DNA of 64,000 bases, taken from positions 496,001 through 560,000 of the forward strand of contig NZ_JBLKNW010000002.1 of the NCBI RefSeq assembly GCF_051414035.1, in the 5' to 3' direction. This DNA comes from Halosimplex amylolyticum (GTDB taxonomy: Archaea; Halobacteriota; Halobacteria; Halobacteriales; Haloarculaceae). This document shows, piece after piece, positions 17,477-26,540 of the stretch. Below the pieces are notes generated by a model. That model ran no database searches. It had not been told where the DNA came from and saw only the letters and a list, made by a program, of their open reading frames with translations. The position numbers and the translations under genes are program-made. Positions within the stretch are counted from its first letter, which is position 1, and each line of letters begins with the position of its first letter.

Positions 17477-18540
17477 CCGGGCGAACTGTCGGCTACGTCG
17501 GCCTCGACCACCACCACGCACAGCCGTACCTGCGGACCCTCGAAACCCTCCCGGCGACGGTGACGGCGGCCTGTGAACCGAACCCGGCGTTCGACCCGTC
17601 GAGCGTCGGCGCGCTCGACGAAGTGCCAGTGTACGACAGCCTCGAGGAGCTACTGGCGGGGGCCGCCCCCGACGCGGTGTTCCTCACCCTCCCCAATCGC
17701 GACACGCCCGCGGCGATCGAGCAGGCCGTCGACGCCGGAGTCGACGTCTACACGGAGAAGCCGGCCGCCCGGACCGCCGCGGAACTCGAACGGGTCCTCG
17801 GACGGGTCGACGGCACAGACGCGACGGTGGGCGTCTCGTATCCCTGGCAGTCGCACCCGATCGCGACGGAGCTGCAGGCGCTCGTCGACGACGGCTTCTT
17901 CGGCGACGTGTGGGCGTTCGACGCCCGGTTCGTCGCGTCGCAGATGGCGTTCCGCGACACGTCCCACTACATCTTCGACGCGGACGCGAGCCGCGGCGGC
18001 ATCCTCCAGTGGCTCGGCATCCACTGGCTCCAGCTACTCGCCCGGCTCCTCCCCGCGCCGATCGAACGGGTCAACGCCAACGCACAGTCGCGGACGGACG
18101 GCGTGGACGTGGAGGACGCGATGACCCTCCAGTTGGAGACGACCGCCGGCACGCTGGGGACGCTCCAGTGCGGGTACTTCCTCGGCGACGGCCTCTACGA
18201 CACCCAGTTCGACCTCTACGGGAGCGACGGCCGGAGCTGCTGGGACCCGATGGGCCGCGAGTTCGGCTTCGAGGGCGAGACAGCGCTGCAACTCGACGAC
18301 GCGAGCGGCGACTGGTCGAGCACCCCCCACCGGACGATCACCCACGAGTACGACCCGACGCCCGGCTACGGCGGCTCGTGGGGCAAGGAGTTCGTCGAGG
18401 CGTTCTTCGCGGCCTGCGACGACGGGCGCGATCCCCCAGTCACCCTCCGCGACGCCCTGGACGTGCTCCGGATCGTCGACGCCGCCTACGAGTCGGCCGA
18501 GACCGACCAGTGGGTCGCCGTCGAGCGCGCGGACTCCTGA
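17473..18540 (+). CDS. Gfo/Idh/MocA family oxidoreductase (GLDHHH variant)
   Basis: A 355-residue predicted sugar dehydrogenase. The Rossmann start reads GYVGLDHHH rather than GxGxxG, echoing the GLDTSH of the gene at 6593. The Y-T-E-K-P-A motif near residue 96 supplies the conserved Lys next to the nicotinamide. The C-terminal substrate domain has QWLGIHWLQLLARLL, with a His where family members place a catalytic His. It overlaps the luciferase-like gene by ATGA, so the two are cotranscribed. Substrate is unknown. Confidence 0.85.
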   Translation: MTGRTVGYVGLDHHHAQPYLRTLETLPATVTAACEPNPAFDPSSVGALDEVPVYDSLEELLAGAAPDAVFLTLPNRDTPAAIEQAVDAGVDVYTEKPAARTAAELERVLGRVDGTDATVGVSYPWQSHPIATELQALVDDGFFGDVWAFDARFVASQMAFRDTSHYIFDADASRGGILQWLGIHWLQLLARLLPAPIERVNANAQSRTDGVDVEDAMTLQLETTAGTLGTLQCGYFLGDGLYDTQFDLYGSDGRSCWDPMGREFGFEGETALQLDDASGDWSSTPHRTITHEYDPTPGYGGSWGKEFVEAFFAACDDGRDPPVTLRDALDVLRIVDAAYESAETDQWVAVERADS

Positions 18541-18674
18541 CTCGCCGTCGTGGCGCCGAGTGGAACGTCTTCGCTGTCGTCGCGGCTCTCCCCCGACGCG
18601 AGGGACGCGACTCCCCGGACGCCGCCCGTCTCACCGGCAGAATTATGGGCGGTTCCGGCCAAGGAACCGCGTAG

Positions 18675-19733
18675 ATGACCGACGTTACCGTCGGTGTCGT
18701 CGGGACCGGTCCGCATCCGGACGACGCCGACCACGACGGCTACTCGATGGGGTACCGCCACGCGCGGAGCTACCGGGCTGTCGACGGTTGCCGCCTGGCC
18801 GCCTGCGCAGACGTCGTCCCCGAGAACGCGACGGACTTCGGCGCCGAGTTCGGCCTCCCGGACGATCGGGCCTACACCGACCTCGGGGCGATGCTCGACG
18901 GGGCCAGGCCGGACGTCGTCAGCATCTGCACGCCCCCGTCGACGCACGTCGACCTGGTCGAGACCTGTACGAGCCACGACGCCGTGCGGGCGATCCACTG
19001 CGAGAAGCCGCTCGCACCGACGTTCGGCGAGAGCCGTCGGCTCGTCGACGTCTGCGACGACCGCGACGTCCAGCTGACGGTCAACCTCCAGAACCGCTGC
19101 AGCGACGCCGCCGCGGCGGTGAGAGACGCCGTCGCCGACGGTGCCATCGGCGACCTCCAGCGGGTCGAGATCGGTCGGCGGGACCTCCTCCAGACCGGAC
19201 TCCACCACGTCGACCTCGCTAACTTCGTGCTCGACGACGAACCCGTCGAGTGGGTGCTCGGCGGGATCGACTACCCCGAGGAGCGCGTCTGGTACACGGA
19301 CATGCACGCCGAACTGCAGAGCCTCGGGATGTGGGCCTACGAGTCGGGCGTCCACGCCATCTGCTCGACCGGCGAGGGACAGGACGCGGTCGGGGCCCAC
19401 ACGAACCGGTTCCGCGGCACCGCGGGCGAGATCGCGTACCGACTGGCCGACGAGTACCGGATCCGGACCGACGGCGCGGACGGCTGGCGGACGGTGGAGG
19501 TCGGCGGCCCGCCGGCGCAGGACCGCGCGATCGAGGACGTGATCGAGAGCCTCGCGGACGACGAGGCGCCGACCAGCCGCGGCGAGACCGCGCTCGCCGC
19601 AACCGAGATCGTCTTCGCGATCTGGGAGTCGGCGCGCCGCCGCGGCAGAGTCGACCTCCCGCTGACGATCGACGACAATCCCCTCCGGGCGATGGTCGAG
19701 GCGGGGGACCTCCCACCGGACGCGTCGCCCTGA
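18675..19733 (+). CDS. Gfo/Idh/MocA family oxidoreductase
   Basis: A 352-residue NAD(P)-dependent oxidoreductase. After GVVGTGPHP the N-terminal loop has an extended acidic and His-rich insert before the first helix. The motif C-E-K-P-L-A-P is near residue 113, and LLQTGLHHVDLANFVL (about 175-190) holds the conserved His-Asp of the substrate site. A TATA-like AATTATGG about 30 bases upstream gives it its own promoter 134 bases after the previous gene. It is probably one step of a multi-enzyme sugar oxidation with its neighbours. Confidence 0.87.
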   Translation: MTDVTVGVVGTGPHPDDADHDGYSMGYRHARSYRAVDGCRLAACADVVPENATDFGAEFGLPDDRAYTDLGAMLDGARPDVVSICTPPSTHVDLVETCTSHDAVRAIHCEKPLAPTFGESRRLVDVCDDRDVQLTVNLQNRCSDAAAAVRDAVADGAIGDLQRVEIGRRDLLQTGLHHVDLANFVLDDEPVEWVLGGIDYPEERVWYTDMHAELQSLGMWAYESGVHAICSTGEGQDAVGAHTNRFRGTAGEIAYRLADEYRIRTDGADGWRTVEVGGPPAQDRAIEDVIESLADDEAPTSRGETALAATEIVFAIWESARRRGRVDLPLTIDDNPLRAMVEAGDLPPDASP

Positions 19734-19915
19734 CGCGTGGCCGAACCCCGACCCGCACCGCGCGATCTATCGCGAACGGGCCGACGAGCTCGTCCCAGCC
19801 GAGCGCCCGGGTCGACTGCCGCGCGGAGCGGAGCCCGCGATGGGTCCGCGGCCGCCGGATCCGTTCCGACCCCGTCGGCGGAACGTTGAAGTTGTCGGTG
19901 GGCGCGATACTCGGC

Positions 19916-22000
19916 ATGGACGGGTTCGACAGCAACCTCGACGGCTACTACGACGTCGAGAACCAGCTTCCCCGGCACCTCCGCGAGCGGGCGAGCGAGC
20001 ACTTCGAGCGGACGCGCGCTCGCAAGGCCTCGATCGACTCCGTCGCCGAGCACGAACGCCGTGCAGCGGCGATGCGTGACGCGTTCCTCGACGGCATCGG
20101 GGGACTGCCGGACGAACGGGCGCCGCTGAACGCGCGGACGACGGGGACCGTCGAGCGGGACGGCTACGCCGTCGAGACGGTCGTCTTCGAGAGCCTGCCG
20201 GCGTTCCACGTGACCGGCAACTGCTACCGCCCGGACGGCGACGGACCGTTCCCCGCAGTGCTCTTCCTCTGTGGCCACGCCGCGGTCGGGAAGGCGGCCG
20301 GGAGCTACCAGCGGGCGTGCATCGAACTCGCCCGGAACGGGTTCCTCGTCTTCGCGGTCGATCCGATCGGCCAGGGCGAGCGGATCCAGAGTTACGACCC
20401 CGCTACCGGCGAGGCGCCCCGGCGGAACGTCGTCGAGCACACGTACCTGGCCCAGCAGTGCGCCGCGGCGGGGACCGGTCTCGCCCGCTACGTCGTCTGG
20501 GACATGGTCCGGGCGCTCGATTACCTCGAACAGCGCCCGGACGTCGACGAGTCGCGCCTCGGGGCGACGGGCAACTCCGGCGGCGGGATGCAGACCGGGT
20601 TCCTGATGCTCGTCGACGACCGCCTCGACGCCGCGGTCCCGTGCTGTTTCGTCACCTCGCGCGAGGCCTACATGGAGACCGGCCAGGCCCAGGACGGCGA
20701 ACAGATCGTCTACGGGGCGGTCGCGAACGGCCTCGACTACGACGACTTCGTCTCGGCGTTCGCCCCCAGGCCCGCGCTGATCGGATCCGCGCAGTCGGAC
20801 TTCCTCTGCATCGACGGCGCGCGGCGGAGTCTGGCGCGCGCCCGAGACGTCTACGACCTTTACGACTGTCCCGAGAACGTCGACCTCGCCGTGTCGGACC
20901 GGACGCACGGACTGACGCCGCCGCTCCGGCAGGCGATGGTCAACTGGTTCCGGGAGCACCTCCGCGACGTCCCGCCGGACTTCGAGACGGGTGACCCCGC
21001 GACCGAGGACGAGGCGACGCTCCGGTGCACCGACGCCGGGCAGGTCCACGGCGAGTACGCCGACGAGACGCACGTGGTCGACCTGAATCGGATGTGGATC
21101 CGCGACCGGTTCGACGACGCGGGCAGCGCCCCCTCGGTAGCCGACCACGAGGCCTACGCCGAGGGGATCCGCGAGACCGTGATCGAGCGCCTCGGCCTCG
21201 ACCGGCCCGATTGCGGCCTCCACCCGCGGCGGATCGAGCGGGAGACCGACGCTGAACGGGGGGTGCGCTGGGAGAAAGTGTTCTTCTACAGCGAGCCCGA
21301 CGTGATCGTCGCCGGGATCCTCGCCGAGGCGCTCGAACCGCCCGACGCGGTGCAGCCGACCGTGGTCCTGCCGGACCGCGGAACGGCCGATTTCGGCGAC
21401 CGGCAGGAACGGATCGCAGCCCTCGCACGCCAGCGCGGTCTTGCCATGGCGTTCGACCCGCGGGGCGTCGGCGCCGTCCAGGCGCGCGACGTGAACACGC
21501 CGCTCGCCAACGGCGGCGAGTACTTCGACTACCACGGCACGGAGTACAAGCTCGCCAGCGACGCGCTCATGCTCGGGACCTCGCTGTTCGGCCTGCGCGT
21601 TGCCGACGTCCTCCGCGCCCGCGAGTACCTGGAACGGCGGATCGAGGGCGCGGACGGCGCACGCGAACACGTCGTCGAAGCGGCCAGCGGGGACGGCGTC
21701 GGTGCGCCCTGGAACAGCGGCGCCCCGTCGACTGCTGCGGACGGGTTCGCCGTCGAGGGCACCGGCGTGGGGGCGCTCCACGCGCTGTACGCCGCGGCGG
21801 CAGAGCCTCGCATCCGGTCGGTCAGGCTCGCGGAGCTGCCGTACTCGTTCCACGAGCTGGCCACGAACCGCGAGTACGAGTACGACCCCCGACTGCGGGT
21901 CCACGGCTTCGTCGGCGACTGCGACGTCCCGCAGCTGCTCCCCGCGCTCGCCGACCGCGACGTCGTCTGGGACGGCACCGACCCGTCGCGGTTCCGATAA
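19916..22000 (+). CDS. Double alpha/beta-hydrolase (Abhydrolase_7/acetylxylan esterase-like)
   Basis: A 694-residue esterase-type protein. The first hydrolase domain has the nucleophile elbow G-N-S-G-G-G with Ser221 and a conserved CGHAAVGKA strand near 119. TRTHG-type sequence (SDRTHGLTPP, about 328) probably supplies the catalytic His. A second hydrolase-like domain follows (about 440-694), where the equivalent elbow reads G-T-G-V-G at 615-619, with Gly replacing Ser. ATG 19916 is chosen because residues encoded further upstream are Arg-rich. Relatives are annotated as carbohydrate esterases, so removal of acetyl or other acyl groups from sugars is likely. No signal peptide is seen. Confidence 0.82.
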   Translation: MDGFDSNLDGYYDVENQLPRHLRERASEHFERTRARKASIDSVAEHERRAAAMRDAFLDGIGGLPDERAPLNARTTGTVERDGYAVETVVFESLPAFHVTGNCYRPDGDGPFPAVLFLCGHAAVGKAAGSYQRACIELARNGFLVFAVDPIGQGERIQSYDPATGEAPRRNVVEHTYLAQQCAAAGTGLARYVVWDMVRALDYLEQRPDVDESRLGATGNSGGGMQTGFLMLVDDRLDAAVPCCFVTSREAYMETGQAQDGEQIVYGAVANGLDYDDFVSAFAPRPALIGSAQSDFLCIDGARRSLARARDVYDLYDCPENVDLAVSDRTHGLTPPLRQAMVNWFREHLRDVPPDFETGDPATEDEATLRCTDAGQVHGEYADETHVVDLNRMWIRDRFDDAGSAPSVADHEAYAEGIRETVIERLGLDRPDCGLHPRRIERETDAERGVRWEKVFFYSEPDVIVAGILAEALEPPDAVQPTVVLPDRGTADFGDRQERIAALARQRGLAMAFDPRGVGAVQARDVNTPLANGGEYFDYHGTEYKLASDALMLGTSLFGLRVADVLRAREYLERRIEGADGAREHVVEAASGDGVGAPWNSGAPSTAADGFAVEGTGVGALHALYAAAAEPRIRSVRLAELPYSFHELATNREYEYDPRLRVHGFVGDCDVPQLLPALADRDVVWDGTDPSRFR

Positions 22001-22022
22001 CCGGTCCGACTGTGGAGTCACC

Positions 22023-23321
22023 ATGACCGACACACCGACGATCGAGATCGAACTCGCGGACGGGATCGCCGACGGACCGCCGGCGCGACCGTGGTCGCTG
22101 TGCGTCGCGGGCGACTGTTTCCTCCCGGCGGACGGCGACGGCGAACCGTTCGTGGGTCCGTCGCTGACCGACCGGATCGCCGAAGCGGACGTCGCGGTGG
22201 CCAACCTGGAGGCGCCGGTCGCCCCGGCCGACGCCGATCCGATACCGAAGAGCGGTCCGGTGTTGCGGAGTCACCCCGACGCACCCGCACTGCTGCGCGA
22301 ATCGGGATTCGACCTGGCGACGCTGGCGAACAACCACGTGACGGACTACGGGCCCGCGGGCCTCGAACGAACGGTCGCGGGCTGCGAGGCAGCGGGCCTC
22401 GCGACGGTCGGCGTCGGCGACGACCGCGTCGACGCCGTCGAACCGGCATGGTTCTCGCCCGAGCCCGGCACCGAGGTCGCCGTCGTCAACGTCTGCGAAC
22501 GGGAGTTCAACGCCGCCGGAGACGACGGCCCGGGCGCCGCGGTCGACGCGCGGCCGGAGGCGTACGAGGCGACCGCGGCCGCGGCCGACGCGGCAGACGC
22601 GGTGATCGTCGTCGCTCACGGCGGCGTCGAGTACGTCCCGTTCCCGCCGCCCCAGCGCCGTGAGCGCCTCCGACGCTTCGTCGACAGCGGTGCCGACCTC
22701 GTCGTCGGGCACCACCCGCACGTCGCCCAGGGGTGGGAACGCTACGACGGGACGCTCGTCGTCCACAGCCTGGGGAACTGCTACTTCGGGACGCACACCG
22801 ACGCCGAGAGTACGCGCCGCGGGACGGTGCTGTCGGCCAGGTTCGACGGCGCGACGGCGGTCGCCGTCGAACTGCTCCCGACGCGGGTCGACGGTGGGAC
22901 CGTCGACCGCTTCCGTGGCGACCCCGCGGCCGAGTACGCGTCTCACCTCCGCCGCGTGGCGTCGCTCACGTCCGACGAACAGTACCGAGCGTACTGGCAG
23001 GACGTGGCGATGCGACTGTTCGACGAGCGATACGCGGACCACCTCACCCGCGGCGTTCGCGCCGGCGACGCGGCGTCGTCGTCCGACGCCGAGACCGGTC
23101 GCGATCGGTGGGTCCCGACCGCCGACCGTCACGACGACCCGGAGCGCCGGCGAGCCGAACTGCTCGCGCTCCTGAACGTGATCCGGATGGACTCACACCG
23201 GTGGGTGGTCACCGAAGTGCTGTCGGTCCTGACCGGCGATTCGCCGGATCTGCGGACGCCGGCGATCGAGGACGAGGTCGCCGAACTGCTCGACTGGACG
23301 CGGCGAGAGTGTCGAAGGTAG
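22023..23321 (+). CDS. CapA-family metallophosphatase-fold protein
   Basis: A 432-residue protein of the CapA/PgsA family (calcineurin-like fold). Motifs in order: A-G-D-C near 29, N-L-E-A-P near 61, L-A-N-N-H-V-T-D-Y-G near 102, HGGVEY near 200 and GHHPHV near 238. In bacteria, CapA takes part in poly-gamma-glutamate export and lies in the membrane; this copy has no membrane anchor or signal. It begins 22 bases after the esterase, so it is in the same transcription unit. A phosphoesterase or polymer-processing role inside the cell is possible, but function is not known. Confidence 0.83.
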   Translation: MTDTPTIEIELADGIADGPPARPWSLCVAGDCFLPADGDGEPFVGPSLTDRIAEADVAVANLEAPVAPADADPIPKSGPVLRSHPDAPALLRESGFDLATLANNHVTDYGPAGLERTVAGCEAAGLATVGVGDDRVDAVEPAWFSPEPGTEVAVVNVCEREFNAAGDDGPGAAVDARPEAYEATAAAADAADAVIVVAHGGVEYVPFPPPQRRERLRRFVDSGADLVVGHHPHVAQGWERYDGTLVVHSLGNCYFGTHTDAESTRRGTVLSARFDGATAVAVELLPTRVDGGTVDRFRGDPAAEYASHLRRVASLTSDEQYRAYWQDVAMRLFDERYADHLTRGVRAGDAASSSDAETGRDRWVPTADRHDDPERRRAELLALLNVIRMDSHRWVVTEVLSVLTGDSPDLRTPAIEDEVAELLDWTRRECRR

Positions 23322-23487
23322 CGACGAATCGGTCGGTCCACAGGCCGCTGTTACCCCTGAGCCGACCACCGACCGGCGCTCCCGCAAGTCCACGCGGTCC
23401 CGCTCGTCCCGGGTCGCTCCGATCCCGTGATCCGCGCCCGGCTGCGTCGCCGACCGGCGGCCGTCGTCCCTCGCGCTACCGGTTAGA

Positions 23488-23495
23488 TTTATAAT
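23488..23495 (+). promoter_or_regulatory. TATA box of the SufS-SufU fusion gene
   Basis: TTTATAAT is centred about 25 bases before the ATG at 23517, fitting a leaderless mRNA and a separate transcription start within the rightward series. Confidence 0.6.
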
Positions 23496-23516
23496 AGTTG
23501 CGCTACCACCGCCGGT

Positions 23517-25157
23517 ATGCGGGACATCTCCGCGATCAGAGCCGACTTTCCGATCCTGGAACGGCGGGTCGGCGACCATCGGCTCGCGTACCTCGACAAC
23601 GCGGCGACGACGCAGACGCCACGGCAAGTGTACGAGGTATACGAGGAGTTCTACGGCGGCTACAACGCGAACGTCCACCGCGGGATCCACGCGCTGAGCC
23701 ACGAGGCCTCCGTCGCCTACGAGGAAGCCCACGACCGGCTCGCGGCGTTCGTCGGCGCGAGCGGCGGTCGCGAAGAGATGGTGTTCACGAAGAACGCCAC
23801 CGAGTCCATCAACCTCGTCGCGTACGGGTGGGGGCTCAACGAACTCGGGCCGGGCGACGAGATAGTCACGACGCAGATGGAACACCACGCGTCGCTGGTG
23901 ACCTGGCAGCAGGTCGCCAAGCGGACCGGCGCGACCGTGCGATACGTCGAAGTGACCGACGACGGGAAGCTCGACCTGGAGCACGCCAAGGAGCTGATCG
24001 GGCCCGACACGGCCATCGTCTCCGTCGTCCACGTCTCGAACGTCTTCGGGACCGTCAACCCGGTCGGGACCATCGCCGAGCTGGCTCACGACCGGGACGC
24101 CCTCGTTCTCGTCGACGGCGCCCAGTCGATACCGAACCGGCCGATCGACGTCGAGTCGATGGACGCCGACTTCTTCGCGTTCTCCGGCCACAAGATGGCC
24201 GGCCCGACCGGTATCGGCGGCCTCTACGGTAAGCGGTCGCTCCTGAAGGGGATGGAACCGTTCCTCTACGGCGGCGAGATGATCCGGAACGTCACTTTCT
24301 CGGACGCCTCCTGGAACGGGCTCCCCTGGAAGTTCGAGGCGGGAACGCCGCCGATCGCCGAAGGCATCGCACTCGCGGCCGCCGCCGACTACCTGGCCGA
24401 CGTCGGGATGGACGCCGTTCGCGATCACGAGACCGAACTGGCCCAGTACGCGCTGGAACGCCTCGCCGATCGCGACCACGTGGAGACCTACGGGCCTCCG
24501 GCGGGTGAGGAGCGCTCCGGCGTCGTCGCGTTCAACGTCGACGGCGTCCACGGTCACGACCTCTCGTCGCTCCTGAACGACCGCGGCATCGCCGTGCGCG
24601 CCGGTGACCACTGCACCCAACCGCTCCACGACGTCCTGTCGATCCCCGGTTCGGTCCGCGCCTCGTTCTACGTCTACAACACGACCGCAGAGGTCGACCG
24701 GCTGCTCGACGCGGTCGACGACGCGCCGGCAGCACTCGACGCGTATCTCGCGTCGGATCGGTACCACGACGCTATCGCCGAGCACTACGCGAACCCCCGA
24801 AACGAGGGCGCGATGCAAGCGCCGACGTTCACCAAGTCCTCCGAGGAGACGTCCTGCGGCGACGACGGCGAGTTCCACGTCGCGGTCGCACCCGACGGGA
24901 CTATCGAGGACCTCGCCTTCGAGAGCGAGAGTTGCGCCGTCAGCACGGCCGTCGCGAGCATACTCTCGGAGCAGCTGGAAGGCGAGCCGCTGTCGGTCGC
25001 CGCGTCGCTCGACGGCGACGTCGTCGACATGCTGGAGGGCACGTTCCCCGACCTCCGCCGCGATTGCGTCGTCGGGCCCGAGGAAGTCGTCCGCGAGGGG
25101 GCGCGCGAACACCTCGAGGCCGCCGCCGAGTCGGGACCGGCGACGTCCGAGCGCTAA
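23517..25157 (+). CDS. SufS-type cysteine desulfurase fused to SufU/IscU-like scaffold
   Basis: A 546-residue fusion. Residues 1-405 form a class V PLP cysteine desulfurase with PLP Lys226 (FSGHKMAGP) and the active-site Cys366 in R-A-G-D-H-C-T-Q-P. Residues 415-535 form a SufU/IscU-like domain (YHDAIAEHYANPRNEG) that keeps three Cys at the scaffold positions: Cys447 in SCGDD, Cys473 in ESCAVS and Cys517 in RRDC. One chain could therefore mobilise sulfur and receive it for Fe-S assembly. It lies among sugar-oxidation genes, away from a suf operon. It might serve a dedicated sulfur-transfer need of this locus, which is speculation. Confidence 0.9.
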   Translation: MRDISAIRADFPILERRVGDHRLAYLDNAATTQTPRQVYEVYEEFYGGYNANVHRGIHALSHEASVAYEEAHDRLAAFVGASGGREEMVFTKNATESINLVAYGWGLNELGPGDEIVTTQMEHHASLVTWQQVAKRTGATVRYVEVTDDGKLDLEHAKELIGPDTAIVSVVHVSNVFGTVNPVGTIAELAHDRDALVLVDGAQSIPNRPIDVESMDADFFAFSGHKMAGPTGIGGLYGKRSLLKGMEPFLYGGEMIRNVTFSDASWNGLPWKFEAGTPPIAEGIALAAAADYLADVGMDAVRDHETELAQYALERLADRDHVETYGPPAGEERSGVVAFNVDGVHGHDLSSLLNDRGIAVRAGDHCTQPLHDVLSIPGSVRASFYVYNTTAEVDRLLDAVDDAPAALDAYLASDRYHDAIAEHYANPRNEGAMQAPTFTKSSEETSCGDDGEFHVAVAPDGTIEDLAFESESCAVSTAVASILSEQLEGEPLSVAASLDGDVVDMLEGTFPDLRRDCVVGPEEVVREGAREHLEAAAESGPATSER

Positions 25158-25278
25158 TCGGCGGGACCGAGAGCCCCGCTGTCGGCCCGCGACCCGCCCG
25201 ACCGGAGTCCGACCCCTCGGCGGACCGTCGACCACTCCGAAGGCGGGATTTTTGTACCGTCCGCGCGACCCGTCACCA

Positions 25279-26313
25279 ATGACCGGAGACGCGTCATCGA
25301 CGAGCGAAGCGACGGCTGCCCGCATCGGTATCGTCGGGCTCGGCACGATCGGACGGATCCACGCGGAGCGACTCGACCGCCTCGGCGCCGACCTCGCGGG
25401 CGCCGACCTCGACCGCGATGCGCGCGAGGCCTTCGCGGAGGAGTTCGACGCACAGTCGTACGAGGATCACCGCGCGCTCCTCGACGCTGGCGTCGACGCC
25501 GTGGTCGTCTGCGTCCCGAACCGGTTCCACGAGGAGGTCGCCGTCGACGCGCTCGCGGCGGGAGCAGACGTCCTCGTGGAGAAACCGCTCGCGCACTCGG
25601 TCGAGAGCGCCGAACGCATCGCCGCGGCCGCTCGCGAGGCCGCGGGGTTCTGTTCCGTGGGATTCACGATGCGATACGCGACGCCGACCCAACGGGCGAT
25701 CGAACTCCGCGAGGCCGGTCGCTTCGGCTCGCTGTCGCACGTGCGGGTCGACTACCTGCGTCGCGGCGGCGTCCCCGGCGGCGGGGACGGCTGGTTCACC
25801 GACCCCGAACTCGCGGGCGGCGGCGTCGCCATGGACCTCGGCGTCCACGTCGTCGACCTCGCGCTCCACCTCCTCGACTACCCGGCCGTCGCCGAGGTCA
25901 CCGCCGAGACCCGTTCCGAGTTCGGCGACTATCCCGTCGAGGATTCGGTCACTGCGCTGCTCAGGTGCGCCGACGGTGCGACGGTCGCCGTCGATGCGTC
26001 CTGGCACGGAACCTGCGCCCCCTCCCGGGAGTGCGTGATACGCGGGACCGACGCGGGCGCGACCTTCGACGTGACCGAGACGTCGCTCGCCGTCGTGGAC
26101 GCCGACAGTGACGCGACAGCCGACCCCGTCAGCCTCGGGGAGAACGAGATGCACCTGGCCGAGGACCGTGCCCTGCTGGACGCGGTCGCGGGCGACGGCG
26201 ACCCGCCGGGCGGGACGGTCGAAGCGGCGCTCACGGTCCAGCGGGTCCTCGCCGCTCTCTACGAGTCGAGCGAGCGCGGCGAGGCCGTTCGACTCGACGG
26301 CGGCCGGGACTGA
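25279..26313 (+). CDS. Gfo/Idh/MocA family oxidoreductase (canonical)
   Basis: A 344-residue NAD(P)-dependent dehydrogenase with the textbook nucleotide motif G-I-V-G-L-G-T-I-G-R-I-H near residues 17-28 and V-E-K-P-L-A-H-S near 105. The C-terminal domain has GGGVAMDLGVHVVDLALHLL, containing the conserved Asp and His. It resembles inositol or glucose-fructose dehydrogenase-like members. An ATTTTTGTAC element about 25 bases upstream may be the promoter. The last codons and stop lie in a 30-bp unit that is duplicated directly downstream. Confidence 0.88.
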   Translation: MTGDASSTSEATAARIGIVGLGTIGRIHAERLDRLGADLAGADLDRDAREAFAEEFDAQSYEDHRALLDAGVDAVVVCVPNRFHEEVAVDALAAGADVLVEKPLAHSVESAERIAAAAREAAGFCSVGFTMRYATPTQRAIELREAGRFGSLSHVRVDYLRRGGVPGGGDGWFTDPELAGGGVAMDLGVHVVDLALHLLDYPAVAEVTAETRSEFGDYPVEDSVTALLRCADGATVAVDASWHGTCAPSRECVIRGTDAGATFDVTETSLAVVDADSDATADPVSLGENEMHLAEDRALLDAVAGDGDPPGGTVEAALTVQRVLAALYESSERGEAVRLDGGRD

Positions 26314-26350
26314 TCCGACGGACTCGACGGCGGTCGCGACTGATCCGGCG
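26291..26350. repeat. 30-bp tandem duplication spanning a stop codon
   Basis: Two adjacent 30-base copies (26291-26320 and 26321-26350) begin GACTCGACGGCGG and contain the TGA that ends the preceding oxidoreductase. They differ at three positions. This looks like slippage at the 3' end of the gene. Confidence 0.85.
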
Positions 26351-26540
26351 GCCACGAAGACGAATATTCTGCCGTCTCCCACACCGTTTCATTGGTGAGG
26401 CGCCTCCTCGCCCACATGGTAACTCGACTGCCCGATGTCGGCGGTGAGTCGACGGTGTCACGTCGCTTCGACCATGGGGCGATTGCTTCACGTCCGATCC
26501 ATCGCGTCCGCTCCGGGGGGACCCGGTGGAGGACGGATCG

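Noticed and set aside
19337..22204. A 955-codon antisense frame over the esterase gene
   Set aside because: Shadow of the sense gene, with low-complexity Arg/Val-rich translation.
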